From Pectobacterium polaris (lineage in GTDB: Bacteria; Pseudomonadota; Gammaproteobacteria; Enterobacterales; Enterobacteriaceae), in assembly GCF_002307355.1 (NCBI RefSeq), contig NZ_CP017481.1:2108001-2172000 (forward strand): a stretch of 64,000 nt of DNA, given 5' to 3'. Under the pieces are notes generated by a model. The model did not search any database. It had not been told where the DNA came from and saw only the letters and a list, made by a program, of their open reading frames with translations. Shown one piece after another: positions 16,506 through 25,572 of this stretch. Numbering within the stretch: position 1 is the stretch's first letter; every line of letters starts with the position of its first letter. Made by a program: the position numbers and the translations under genes.

Positions 16506-18746
16506 TTAGAACGTGGCTTCCAGTGAGGCGCTGAAGGTGCGCTCTTCCCCGACGTTGTAAAACGGTGTGCCTGCCGATACGCCGTTATACGATCGTGAGT
16601 TGAAGCTCACTGAGCGCGCGGAGTCGAGATACTCTTTATCGAACAGGTTGTTGACGCCAAAGCGTAAGGTGGCGCTTTTCACGATCTTCTTATCCACTGG
16701 CAGATAGACGCCGGCGCTGAGATCGAAAACGGTACGTCCACCGATCTTCTCGTCATTGGTCATGTCGCCGTAGAACGACCCGACATAGCGGCTGTTCACG
16801 CCGGCATAGTAGAGGCCATCGTCATAGCCCAGCCCGAGGTTGAGCATATTTTTCGGCGCGTTGGCGACCTGCTTGCCCGTAGTAGGGAGCTGGCTACCGC
16901 CGGTGGCTAGATTGTTTTTCTGCTCGGTGTCGGTATAGGTGTAAGCTGCAAAGTAGTTGAAGTTATGAGGCAACTTGCCGCTCCACTCCAGTTCCAGCCC
17001 TTTGTTTTCCACTTTCCCGGCGTTGATCATTTCGTAGTCGCCAGCGGCGTTACGGCTGGAGATCTGGCGATCGGTGAAGCGGATAAAGAACAGCGAGGCG
17101 CTCAGCAGCATGTCCTCATCCTGGAAGCGCCAGCCCAGTTCCTGGTTCCAGCTCAGCTCAGGTTTGGTATTGATGGAATCACCAACGTTGTACAAGACGT
17201 AGTTGGGCGGGGTACGCATGTTGCGCGTGATGTTATAGAACACCTGATTTTCAGTATTGATGCGGTAGGCTGCATTAAAGCTGGGCAGGAATTCGTGGTA
17301 CTTCTTGTTCTTTTTCTCTGCGACGTTATACAAGCTGCCGAGGTTAGTCCCGTCACGCTCTACGTGCTGATAAGCCAGACCGCCGGTGAACGTCCATTCT
17401 GGGGAGAAGAACCAGGTGTCCTGAATCCAGATTTTATGGGCAGGCGTGACGGTAAACTGGTTACGGCCTTGAACCACTTTCCCGTTCGCGTCGGTAATCT
17501 GGTTCGCATCGCCGGGTTTACCGGAAACGTTAACCGGGTTGCCGTCGCTCTGGATCGGGATGAACGGCTGCGTCTGGCGCTGGCGAGCACGCTCGAACCA
17601 GTAGCCGATATCCAGACTATGCTCGTCGTTAAGATCCCATTTCAGCTTGGTAGTGATACCTGGCCGCCAGGTTTCCGTCCACGACGGGCGGTAGTAGGTG
17701 TTGGAGGTCAGATTGCTGAGATCGTAGTTACCTGCGCGGTCTGACGTCGCGGACAACACGCTGGCACTCCCGCTGCCGAAGCTGCCGCCGTTCGTCGAGA
17801 AATAGTAGGGCTGTAACGTTAGCGCCAGATTATCGCGCAGCTGTAATTTTTGCGTGAACGTGACATTCAGCGTTTCAAAGTTATTGCGGTTGAGTTTGTA
17901 GTATTGGGAAATCTGTCCACGGTTGTTGTAAACCGGCGTGGTGGCGTAATCCATCTTACGCCCGTTTTGCTCGAACTGCCGTTTGCTCAGCGTTGAGTAG
18001 TTGATGGTATCTTGCTGATTGTATTTCACAATCAGGCTGCTGCTGTGGCCATTTTCATGTTCATACAGGCCGTTCCACTCGACTTTATCGGCACGGGAAT
18101 ACCCTGAACCGCGCCATTTGTCGGAGTCGGTATAGGAGTAGGAGAGCCAACTGCTGAAGCCGTTGTGTTGACCGCTTTCCAGACGCGCGAAGGTCTTGCT
18201 GAGGTTATTGCTGCCGAATGTCTGCTTAACGAAGCCGCCAAACTCTTTCGCCGGACGGTGGGAAACCAGCCCGATGTTGCCGCCGCTGGCCCCGATGTGC
18301 GGGCCGTCCATTTCTGACGAACCTTGGGTGACGAAGATCTGCTCCAGGTTTTCTGGATCGCCCATCCCGTTAGGGTACACGGCGTAGTCGCCGGAGTCAT
18401 TGACGGGAATGCCGTCTGATGACAGGCCGACCTGATCCGCACTCATGCCGCGCATGGTATAGCTGACGCCGCTTAAGCCGCTGGCGTCGTTGCTGCTGAC
18501 GTTCAGGCCTGCGGTGTATTTCAGTTTATCGATGGCATTGCCCGCAGCAGGCATCTTATCCAATGCGTCTTTTGTCACGGTTGAGCGCGATTTAGCGCTG
18601 TCTTCCTGAACCATTAATCCTGCGCCGAGCGGTTGTCCTTGTACGTTGATCGTGCCGACATTTGTCGCTTCTTCCGCCAGCGCGGAGCCTGCCAGTAATG
18701 CACCGACGACGGACAAACATACCCCAGAAAGTTTGAACGGTTTCAT
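16506..18746 (-). CDS. TonB-dependent outer-membrane receptor
   Basis: The 746-residue protein has a signal peptide (ending SALAEE), a candidate TonB box (GTINVQG), a plug domain (about 50-170: ALDKMPAAGNAIDKLKYTAG, SYTMRGMSADQVGLSSDGIP, LEQIFVTQGSSEMDG) and a 22-strand barrel ending in aromatic ...FSASLEATF, the outer-membrane insertion signal. There is no N-terminal signalling extension. It differs clearly from the FhuE-type receptor at 29 kb. Its operon carries its own exbD, tonB and exbB plus two secreted hydrolases for phospho-compounds, so the ligand may be an organophosphate or a metal bound to one. No Fur box was recognised upstream of the operon. Confidence 0.9.
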   Translation of the reverse strand: MKPFKLSGVCLSVVGALLAGSALAEEATNVGTINVQGQPLGAGLMVQEDSAKSRSTVTKDALDKMPAAGNAIDKLKYTAGLNVSSNDASGLSGVSYTMRGMSADQVGLSSDGIPVNDSGDYAVYPNGMGDPENLEQIFVTQGSSEMDGPHIGASGGNIGLVSHRPAKEFGGFVKQTFGSNNLSKTFARLESGQHNGFSSWLSYSYTDSDKWRGSGYSRADKVEWNGLYEHENGHSSSLIVKYNQQDTINYSTLSKRQFEQNGRKMDYATTPVYNNRGQISQYYKLNRNNFETLNVTFTQKLQLRDNLALTLQPYYFSTNGGSFGSGSASVLSATSDRAGNYDLSNLTSNTYYRPSWTETWRPGITTKLKWDLNDEHSLDIGYWFERARQRQTQPFIPIQSDGNPVNVSGKPGDANQITDANGKVVQGRNQFTVTPAHKIWIQDTWFFSPEWTFTGGLAYQHVERDGTNLGSLYNVAEKKNKKYHEFLPSFNAAYRINTENQVFYNITRNMRTPPNYVLYNVGDSINTKPELSWNQELGWRFQDEDMLLSASLFFIRFTDRQISSRNAAGDYEMINAGKVENKGLELEWSGKLPHNFNYFAAYTYTDTEQKNNLATGGSQLPTTGKQVANAPKNMLNLGLGYDDGLYYAGVNSRYVGSFYGDMTNDEKIGGRTVFDLSAGVYLPVDKKIVKSATLRFGVNNLFDKEYLDSARSVSFNSRSYNGVSAGTPFYNVGEERTFSASLEATF

Positions 18747-18836
18747 TTAACAATCCCAGTATTATCAGTGGTTTATTAATCAACATGTTGTTGACGTTAT
18801 TCTTGCTGATTCACTCTCTTACTCAGGCGCGGAACA

Positions 18837-19583
18837 CTACTGCGCCTGATAATCGAACGTGGCTAAAAAGCGTTTTGTGTTTTGTCCTGCAAAGGCGTCG
18901 GCGGGGAAGGCCCGAACCTGTTTGATGCCCTGTAAGCTGGCTTGCGCCGCCCGGTTCAGCAGCATGCTGCGTGCTTTGCTGCTGATTCCTGAATCGATGA
19001 CGCGTCCTGTGCGATCGACTTCCAGCCAGACTTCAACGCGACCTTCGGGACGTTCGAGTGACGCCTGACGTCCGGTCGGGTAGCGTTTGGTTTGTTCAAG
19101 CTGCGCACGCAGCGCCTGCGCATAGCTATTTTCCAGCGCGGCAACATTCACCGCCGGTGCGGAAGGGGCAGCCGGTGCCGGGCGCTTGGCCGGGGCTTCC
19201 GGGCGTGGCGTCGTCGGCTTGGCTGGCGTGGCCACCGGTTTAGGTTTGGTTTCTGCCTTGGGCTTAACCTCTGGTTTAGGCTTCGGCTTCACTTCCGGTT
19301 TCGGCGGCGTAACCGGCGGGGCTTCTATGATCGGATCGGGCTCATTAACCGGAACCGGCTCAGGCTCGGGTTCCGGTTGTGGCACCGGTTCTGGCTCTGG
19401 CTCAGGGATCGGTTCCGGCTGGGGAATCGGTTCCGGTTCAGCCAGCGTGAGCGCCATGACTGTTTCGTCGTATTGCTGCTGAACTTTCAGCGGCGGCTGT
19501 TGGCTGGCGAAGAACAGGCAGGTGGCAAAGACCGGCAACGGTAACCAGCTGATGGCGTGGCGTGAGCGATAGAGCAGATACAT
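18837..19583 (-). CDS. tonB: TonB-family energy transducer
   Basis: From ATG 19583, one base after the exbD stop (TGA-C-ATG), the protein has 248 residues. A single N-terminal membrane helix (ISWLPLPVFATCLFFA) is followed by a long Pro-rich rod with Glu-Pro repeats and then Lys-Pro repeats (about 45-130), an Ala/Pro stretch, and the globular C-terminal domain (RVEVWLEVDRTGRVIDSGI) that binds the receptor's TonB box. The rod is what lets TonB span the periplasm. The upstream ATG at 19625 would overlap exbD and is rejected. Confidence 0.9.
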   Translation of the reverse strand: MYLLYRSRHAISWLPLPVFATCLFFASQQPPLKVQQQYDETVMALTLAEPEPIPQPEPIPEPEPEPVPQPEPEPEPVPVNEPDPIIEAPPVTPPKPEVKPKPKPEVKPKAETKPKPVATPAKPTTPRPEAPAKRPAPAAPSAPAVNVAALENSYAQALRAQLEQTKRYPTGRQASLERPEGRVEVWLEVDRTGRVIDSGISSKARSMLLNRAAQASLQGIKQVRAFPADAFAGQNTKRFLATFDYQAQ

Positions 19584-19584
19584 G

Positions 19585-19989
19585 TCACAATTTCCGGGTA
19601 GCGATAGAAATGGACGAGAACCCACCCTGACGCAGGGTATCCATGACGGCTACCAGACGCTCAACCTCGACGCTTTTATCGCTGTTGATAATTATGGTGG
19701 TTTGCTGGTCTTGCTGCTGCTGTTGCAGCGTCGTAACGAGATCGCTCAGTGCCATCGGCTGTCCGTCCAGCTCAATATGATCCTGTGCGCCAAGCGTGAT
19801 GATCGCTTTTTTCTGCGGCTTAAGTTGTTGTGCGCTGCCTGCGGCGGGGAGCTGCGTTTTCAGGCCTAGCGCGGGAATGACGTTCATGCTGATCAGCACA
19901 AAAAAGACCAGCAGGAACATCATCACATCGATCATGGGAACCAAATCGATGTGGGCTTTTTGCTTCTTTGGTTCGTTCCAGTTTCTCAT
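19585..19989 (-). CDS. exbD: ExbD/TolR biopolymer transport protein
   Basis: The 134-residue length is usual for ExbD. It has one N-terminal helix with the essential membrane aspartate in HIDLVPMIDVMMFLLVFF, then a periplasmic domain. It is the first gene of the TonB-linked operon and is joined to tonB by one base. The 290-bp stretch upstream, shared with the 3' end of mdtG, is AT-rich with long T and A runs and should hold the operon promoter. Confidence 0.92.
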   Translation of the reverse strand: MRNWNEPKKQKAHIDLVPMIDVMMFLLVFFVLISMNVIPALGLKTQLPAAGSAQQLKPQKKAIITLGAQDHIELDGQPMALSDLVTTLQQQQQDQQTTIIINSDKSVEVERLVAVMDTLRQGGFSSISIATRKL

Positions 19990-20253
19990 TACTCACTTCC
20001 CTACAGGCGCGAATGTCTGAATTTCTGAACAGGGCAATTCGCGTGGCGCCGAAACAAAGCAGCCAATATAGGTAGGGTTTGTTTAATTTTTTTTACATTT
20101 ATGTGATTAATTTTTCATATTGATACGTTTTGATGGTAATTTTTTGTCAAAAAATAAGTTTTTTGATGTTTTTACATCATTTTTAACAAGAGGGGTGAAT
20201 ACCCTGAGAAAGGGAGAGGTACATAGGGTGGGGGTTCATCGAGAGAAATGAAT

Positions 20254-20273
20254 GGCCAGCAGAGTCGCTGGCC
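20254..20273 (-). terminator. Hairpin after mdtG
   Basis: GGCCAGC / GCTGGCC form a 7-bp stem 7 bp beyond the mdtG stop codon on the minus strand. The following run is only partly T-rich, so termination is likely but not certain. Confidence 0.5.
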
Positions 20274-20279
20274 GGATCG

Positions 20280-21473
20280 TTATCCCTTTCCGCGCGGTTT
20301 CCTGAAGGCGAAAAAGAGTTGTATCGTGTTGCACAGCACCAGAACGGCGGTGATGACGAAAACCCAGCGGAAGCCCATCAAGGCGGATACGCCGGAACCC
20401 ACCAGCGGCCCCAGGACGTTGCCCATATACATGAATGACTGGTTATAGCCGAAGATGCGGCCCGTCACCTGCTGGCTGCTGTATTTGACCAACAGCGCCT
20501 GCACGGTTGGCATTAGTGCGCCATCGGCAAAGCCCAGCAGAAAGCGCAGGATGCCGAGCTGTGTGGGGCTTTGTACCATTGCCATGACCAGGAACAGCAG
20601 TACGCTGATCGCCAGTGCGGCGATCAGGACGCGATGTGCGCCGATTCGGTCACCTAAACGGCCAAGTCGCGGGGCGGATAGCAGGGCGGACACGCCGGGA
20701 ATAGCCGCAATCACGCCGCTGATAAAGGCAATATTGTCGGTGCCGGGAGCCAGATCGCGGATAAACAGAGTCAGGATGGGGCTGATGGAACCGTTCGCCA
20801 TCTGGATCATCATTGTCGTAATGAACAGGCAAATGATGAGCGCCGGATAAGGCAGCGACGCGAAGACGGCTTTTCCACTGAGCCGATTCTCTTTGGTGAC
20901 CTTAACCACGCTCTCTTTAATCGCGAAAAGCGTAATCAGGAAGCTGGTAAACAGCAGGCCACCAGTGATGAAAAAGACGATGCGTAGCCCGATATAGTCG
21001 GCCATAAAGCCGCCGAATAAGGGGCCGAGAATAACGCCCGCGATTTGTCCGGTCGATAGCATCCCCAGCGCCCAGCCGCTTTTTTCACGCGGAACCTGTG
21101 AGGCGATCAGCGCCATCGCGTTGGGAATGTACCCAGAGGTCAGCCCCATAAGCGAACGCAGGATGAACAACTGCCATACGTTGGTTGCCAACCCTTGCAA
21201 TGACATCACGATTGCCATACCGAGTGCGGCGCGCAGCAGCATGAGCTTTCGCCCTTTGCGGTCGGCGAGGCTTCCCCACAGCGGCGCAACGGCGGCTGAG
21301 ATGAGAAAAGACGAACTGAAGATCAAACCGGACCACAGGCTCAGCGACTCGTGCGAGTGAACGCCAAGCTGCTCAATGTACAGCGGCAAGAAGGGTAATA
21401 TCTGGCTCATGGCCAGCCCGGTGAAAAAACATCCCAGCCAGGCAGAGAAGAGGTTAAGTTTCCAGGTTTCCAT
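20280..21473 (-). CDS. mdtG: Multidrug efflux MFS transporter MdtG
   Basis: The 397 residues align along the whole length with E. coli MdtG (about 408). [19 protein letters not shown] is the recognisable N-terminus; [20 protein letters not shown] is loop motif A and [14 protein letters not shown] is motif C of drug:H+ antiporters. It has 12 helices. MdtG in E. coli gives resistance to fosfomycin and deoxycholate when overproduced and answers to the SoxS/MarA/Rob regulators; no site for these was identified by eye here. Single-gene unit with a hairpin after it. Confidence 0.88.
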   Translation of the reverse strand: METWKLNLFSAWLGCFFTGLAMSQILPFLPLYIEQLGVHSHESLSLWSGLIFSSSFLISAAVAPLWGSLADRKGRKLMLLRAALGMAIVMSLQGLATNVWQLFILRSLMGLTSGYIPNAMALIASQVPREKSGWALGMLSTGQIAGVILGPLFGGFMADYIGLRIVFFITGGLLFTSFLITLFAIKESVVKVTKENRLSGKAVFASLPYPALIICLFITTMMIQMANGSISPILTLFIRDLAPGTDNIAFISGVIAAIPGVSALLSAPRLGRLGDRIGAHRVLIAALAISVLLFLVMAMVQSPTQLGILRFLLGFADGALMPTVQALLVKYSSQQVTGRIFGYNQSFMYMGNVLGPLVGSGVSALMGFRWVFVITAVLVLCNTIQLFFAFRKPRGKG

Positions 21474-21720
21474 GGGGGTAGGAACGGGCCTTCATCAGCG
21501 AATAACCAATGGCGAAACCGTGGTGACTGCGCGTGAAAAAGTGTGCTAACCGACAGTGAATGGCGCTCAATTAATAACGGGCAGTGACTAAAATTTCGTC
21601 TTTCATCATGAGCATAGCATAGCTCGCAGTGTATTGGTCACTGATGGTAATGATTCGCAACAAAAGAAAATCAGCGTGGGTATAGGGTGGATTAGGGGAG
21701 AGGGCCGGTGAATTTTATTG
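21474..21720. other. Intergenic region upstream of mdtG
   Basis: No reading frame is credible here. It should contain the mdtG promoter on the minus strand. No convincing regulatory box was found except the CRP site just beyond its right end. Confidence 0.5.
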
Positions 21721-21736
21721 TGTGACTTACGTCACA
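21721..21736. promoter_or_regulatory. Perfect CRP site upstream of azuC
   Basis: TGTGACTTACGTCACA is an exact TGTGA-N6-TCACA. A TACAAT -10-like hexamer lies at 21765-21770, which puts the site about 40-48 bp before the expected transcript start, near a class II position. In E. coli the AzuCR RNA responds to carbon source through CRP, so the site supports the azuC call. Confidence 0.75.
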
Positions 21737-21874
21737 AAAAATGGGCTTTTGCTCAACAAGAGTGTACAATTCATCACCATAAAGCGGGGCACTGCCATTA
21801 AGACAAGTCATCGCTAAAAAGTCATTCCATCGCGTGATTAAAATAACGAATTAAGTCAAACCAAGGTGAAAAAA

Positions 21875-21952
21875 GTGCGTAACTTCTTTAAAAAAATGCT
21901 GGCGGCTTACCTGAATACCTATAAAGACGTGCCGCCCGGCGCACTGTTCTAA
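21875..21952 (+). CDS. azuC: AzuC-like small protein
   Basis: The frame encodes a 25-residue peptide from GTG 21875 (AAGG 8 nt upstream), or 28 residues from an in-frame GTG at 21866. It ends NTYKDVPPGALF. E. coli AzuC is a 28-residue amphipathic peptide with KTFKDVPPG at the same place near the end, and the lysine/phenylalanine-rich start (RNFFKKML) matches in character. AzuC is a membrane-associated peptide reported to act on glycerol-3-phosphate dehydrogenase GlpD. The setting also fits: own CRP site upstream and terminator directly after. Too short for usual gene finders and easily missed. Confidence 0.7.
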   Translation: MRNFFKKMLAAYLNTYKDVPPGALF

Positions 21953-21974
21953 GAATCTGTGCTATGCAATGAAG

Positions 21975-22003
21975 CAGGCCGCCAATATGGCGGCCTGTTT
22001 TTT
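21975..22003 (+). terminator. Strong Rho-independent terminator of azuC
   Basis: CAGGCCGCC-aatat-GGCGGCCTG is a perfect 9-bp GC-rich stem followed by six T on the plus strand. Confidence 0.92.
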
Positions 22004-22069
22004 ATGGGCCCGACTTATTTTGAGAGTCAACGTAACGTGGCTCTGAGTCGGTTCCTTTTTGTGGTGATA

Positions 22070-23935
22070 TTACTTCGTGCTGTAGACCGGAACGGCCGTC
22101 ACTTCTGGCACGGCTTCGGTCAGGTAAGCACCCGCTGCGCTGCTTCTGACTTCATTTTCATCAATAAAGCCATAGAACACGCCCTGTGACGCGGAAGTGC
22201 CGCGAATTTCCGCATCTCCACGCATCTGTGCATTGCCTGACAGCACAATGCCGCGCTCAAACGCACCCGGTCCCATGAAGACCGTATGCAGCCGTGCGTT
22301 ATCGCGTACGATGGTATTGCCCTGCATCACCGTCAGTCCGCCGACAACGGCACGTCCTTCCACCGTCCCGCTCAGAATCGTTGCACGATCTTCAATTCTG
22401 GCGTTATCCCTCACCGTCCCGCCGATGACACGAGCGTAAGGCCCGACGTACGCGGTAGGAGCAACATTGGCTGAATTGGATACCCAGCCGCCGCCGTTGG
22501 CGTGGCGAGAACCGTTAGCGGTTGGGTTCGGTGCGCCAGGTTGGCTGCCTTCCGGCCAGACGCCGGTGAAATCAGCCATCCACGGATAGCGATAAAGGGA
22601 ATAGTAAGCCTGATCCCACTTGATCTTCTGCATTTGCGACGGTGTACCCATGACCACCATGTAAATGCCGCGATCGTCCTGACGAATCGTGAAGTTTTTC
22701 ACCGTGGCAGACGCGCCGCGTTGCAATTCACTGTAGCGAGAAACGCCGTCCGAACCGACAGCGACAATACCCCAGCGCCAGTCGGAATTAGGCTGTGGCA
22801 TGGTTGCTGGATCGTTTTTCAGCCCAGGGAAGCGGGTAATGGCCGATTTACTCTGCACCATGCCGCGGAATTTGACGGTGATTTTCGTCGCGCCACTTTC
22901 CGGGATCAGCCGGACAATGTTGTAGCCCAACTGCTGCGGAGCCTGATCGAACGGTACGGAGAAGCGACGGAGGCTGGCGCTGGCACCGACAACCGGCTCA
23001 AGCGCTGTGGTTCTCAGCAGACGGTCGGCGTTATTCTGGTTAGGCTGTACCGCGCCATAGCCGCCGTAGGTTGAACGATAAAAACGACCACGATCGAAAC
23101 CGTCTGGATCGACGTAATCCCAGTTAACGTTGTGCATCGCCCAGTCGCCAAAGACGTCGTTGAATTCAGACTGGCTCCAGCCCATGTTGGTACGCAGAAT
23201 GGACAGCGGATCAGCGGTAGACTGGCCACTTTCGCCCCATTTCGGCGCTTTTGCCCACATATCGTTGATGGCGCTATAGCCAAAGCGGTTCTTCACATAT
23301 TCCATAAACTGCCAGTTGCAGTAACGGTTACGCGTTGAACCCAGATAAATATGCGAATAGTTGACCTGCATTTCCGAGCAGTGTGCCGACGTACCGCGGA
23401 ATTCATCCATCTGGTGCGTCATCCAGTTCGCGTGGGATTCCCAAATCCAGCCAACGTAGTTATCGCCCGAACTCTGGAAGCCGCCGGTTTGCCCTTGCAG
23501 CGCATGGGTAAATTCGTGCGCCAGTCCCCAGTTATCCTTGAGTGATGCAGGACCGATCCACATTCCCATGCTGCCACCGCCTGCAATACCCCCGCTGAGC
23601 CCAAAGGTAGGATCGATGTGAATATTGGCTTTATATTTCACGGTCTGTTTGCAATAAGGCTCGGGGAACTCAATTTGTTTAATAAATTTATCCCAAATTT
23701 GTTCCAGTTTCTGCCCTGCGGCAACCGCATCATTACGGTTAACGTCGTTATTATTCCAGCGGAAGGCAAAGTGCTCAGTCTGGTATTTCACGGAAGGCAT
23801 ATCGGTGATGGAATTATCCACCTGCCAGTTGCCCGCGATACAAGCCTCAGCGGCATTTGCCGAATTGACCATCAATGCGCCACTTAAAACGAGTAGACAG
23901 TTTAGCGGCGTGAGAAGTGTTTTTATTTTTGGCAT
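22070..23935 (-). CDS. svx: Svx-like secreted virulence protein (putative metalloprotease, AvrXca-like)
   Basis: The start ATG 23935 follows AGGAAAAGGATTT; an upstream ATG at 23953 is less likely. The protein has about 621 residues with a signal peptide ending NSANAAE. The zinc-protease motif HEFTH (LAHEFTHALQG) lies at about residue 140 with WIWESHANW about 25 residues later, supplying a possible further ligand. Residues 490-600 form hexapeptide-like repeats (APTAYVGPYARVIGG, VRDNARIEDRATILSG) of a left-handed beta-helix. This layout is that of Svx, a type II-secreted virulence protein of Pectobacterium atrosepticum related to Xanthomonas AvrXca. The substrate is unknown. It stands alone; the palindromic repeat lies upstream. 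Confidence 0.85.
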   Translation of the reverse strand: MPKIKTLLTPLNCLLVLSGALMVNSANAAEACIAGNWQVDNSITDMPSVKYQTEHFAFRWNNNDVNRNDAVAAGQKLEQIWDKFIKQIEFPEPYCKQTVKYKANIHIDPTFGLSGGIAGGGSMGMWIGPASLKDNWGLAHEFTHALQGQTGGFQSSGDNYVGWIWESHANWMTHQMDEFRGTSAHCSEMQVNYSHIYLGSTRNRYCNWQFMEYVKNRFGYSAINDMWAKAPKWGESGQSTADPLSILRTNMGWSQSEFNDVFGDWAMHNVNWDYVDPDGFDRGRFYRSTYGGYGAVQPNQNNADRLLRTTALEPVVGASASLRRFSVPFDQAPQQLGYNIVRLIPESGATKITVKFRGMVQSKSAITRFPGLKNDPATMPQPNSDWRWGIVAVGSDGVSRYSELQRGASATVKNFTIRQDDRGIYMVVMGTPSQMQKIKWDQAYYSLYRYPWMADFTGVWPEGSQPGAPNPTANGSRHANGGGWVSNSANVAPTAYVGPYARVIGGTVRDNARIEDRATILSGTVEGRAVVGGLTVMQGNTIVRDNARLHTVFMGPGAFERGIVLSGNAQMRGDAEIRGTSASQGVFYGFIDENEVRSSAAGAYLTEAVPEVTAVPVYSTK

Positions 23936-24036
23936 AAATCCTTTTCCTAGCATGAATATTGCTAATCAGCCTTATTATTTCACGAGAGGGAATTCCTCTT
24001 TGATAGATAAGACTCCATCCCAAGGCCATCATGGCC

Positions 24037-24157
24037 TATATCCCTCATGCTTCAAGTTACCTGTACGTTGGCTCCTTGTTCACCCCAGTCACTTACTGAT
24101 GTAAGCACCTTGGATTCACTGCGTCGCCGCCTGCATGTAACTCGAATTATTTAGGAG
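24037..24157. repeat. Palindromic intergenic repeat element, copy 2
   Basis: This copy shares CTTCAAGTTxC, GTACGTTGGCT, CACTTACTxxxGTAAGC, CGCCGCCT and AACTCGAATTATTTAG in the same order and spacing as the copy at about 5.12-5.24 kb. It lies between svx and the NCS1 permease genes. Confidence 0.75.
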
Positions 24158-24241
24158 CTAATTTGCTTAAGTAAAAAATATATCGACCTCTGTAGGAAGA
24201 GGCCGACTGGATTATAGGTTAATTTTATCTTGTTACCTATT

Positions 24242-25558
24242 TCATTTTAAATTTTGGTTATGCTTGAGTTTCTTAAAATAAACGTGGTTATTGATGTGAT
24301 GCTGTATTACCCAATAAAGCAGGCTGGCTGCCAGCAACGAATTAAATGCCGACACGCCCCACTCAAAGGCTAACCCGACGATAGCGCCGACAATGCTGGC
24401 AATAATAGCCGACCAGCCAATCAGCGGCGTTTGTGCGCTGTCGGGTAATTGGCCTTCGGCACGGCTGGTGTCGAGCAACGTTTTGTGGGTGCGTAAAATA
24501 TAATAATCAACCAGCATCACGCCGATAATCGGTGGGAACAGCACGCCCAATAGCGTCAGGAAATCAATAAAACGGTCCAGAATACCGGCAACTGAAAGCA
24601 GTGTACCAATGAGCCCAATCACCAGCGTGATGGAGACATAGCGTAATTTCTTCCCCGTGACGCCCTCTATCGCATTGGCGATTCCCAAAGAGGAGGAATA
24701 AAGATTGATATCGTTCACTCTCAGTGTCGAAAATATCACGGCAATAAGCCCTATGCCACCAGCCGCCTGGGACATGATCGTCACAACGTCTGCGGTATTG
24801 AGCGCACGGGCAATAATGATGGCGAGGCCATTCACGATAAATTCCCCGACGATAATCGACAGCATCGTCATCCAGAAAACGTGCTTTCCTTTTTGGGAAT
24901 AGCGCGTCATGTCTGGAGTAATTAAGCTGGCGACGATACAGCCACCCACAACCATCGTCGCGCCAGCGCTAATGGAAATGGCTTCACCGTTAGGCGCGGA
25001 AGCGATCAATTCTGCAATGTTGTGGCCGGAGAGCGTCATAATCGAGATATAGCCGACGACGATAACAAACATCGGCACAGCAATTTTGGCCGTGAAGCGT
25101 AACGCCCTGAAACCAAAGGCAACCAGCAGCGTCAGCGCAATGCCGGACAAGGCAGCAGACCAGCCAAAGCCGAGCTTATCCGCCATCGCAAAGTTAAGCG
25201 CTTTGGCGAATACGGCATTTTGGACGCCGAACCAGCCGATGAGGCTAACGGCGATCACCAGCCCAATCAGGACGGAACCAATACGACCAAAGCCGCACCA
25301 GCGTGCGAGCAGGCTGCCCGACATCCCTTCTTTCATTCCTGCATAGCCCAGCCCCACGGTCACCACGCCAAAAATGGCGCTGCCAATAAAGATGGCGAGA
25401 AATGCCTGACTGAGCGTCATGGAATGGCCGAGCACCGCGCCTAACATAAACTGGTCTAGCGCGGTTAACATGCCGATGTGCACTAGTGCCACATTGAAAA
25501 AAGGCAGCCGGACACTCAGCGGAACGCGGCTGACCGGATAGTCATCTATTTTTTCCAT
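24242..25558 (-). CDS. NCS1-family permease (cytosine/purine type, CodB-like)
   Basis: From the ATG at 25558 the protein has 438 residues and about 12 helices; a longer frame would run into the regulator gene and is rejected. MLTALDQFMLGAVLGHSM and GSLLARWCGFGRIGSVL are typical NCS1 segments. The family imports nucleobases, hydantoins or related compounds with Na+ or H+. The gene follows a PAS-LuxR regulator by 14 bp, so the two probably form one operon; no nucleobase deaminase or hydrolase is nearby to tell the substrate. Confidence 0.85.
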   Translation of the reverse strand: MEKIDDYPVSRVPLSVRLPFFNVALVHIGMLTALDQFMLGAVLGHSMTLSQAFLAIFIGSAIFGVVTVGLGYAGMKEGMSGSLLARWCGFGRIGSVLIGLVIAVSLIGWFGVQNAVFAKALNFAMADKLGFGWSAALSGIALTLLVAFGFRALRFTAKIAVPMFVIVVGYISIMTLSGHNIAELIASAPNGEAISISAGATMVVGGCIVASLITPDMTRYSQKGKHVFWMTMLSIIVGEFIVNGLAIIIARALNTADVVTIMSQAAGGIGLIAVIFSTLRVNDINLYSSSLGIANAIEGVTGKKLRYVSITLVIGLIGTLLSVAGILDRFIDFLTLLGVLFPPIIGVMLVDYYILRTHKTLLDTSRAEGQLPDSAQTPLIGWSAIIASIVGAIVGLAFEWGVSAFNSLLAASLLYWVIQHHINNHVYFKKLKHNQNLK

Positions 25559-25572
25559 AGGGATATATGTGC

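Larger units (their letters stand above)
21771..22003 (+). ncRNA. azuC: AzuCR-like dual-function RNA (transcript inferred)
   Basis: A short transcript is bounded by a TACAAT -10-like box with an upstream CRP site and by a strong terminator, and it contains a 25-28 codon frame for an AzuC-like peptide. E. coli AzuCR is a dual-function RNA that both encodes AzuC and base-pairs with target mRNAs. Whether the base-pairing part is conserved here cannot be judged by eye; the transcript start is inferred. Confidence 0.45.

Noticed and set aside
19200..19482. Gly/Arg-rich plus-strand frames opposite tonB
   Set aside because: They are mirror products of the Pro-rich repeat coding in tonB.
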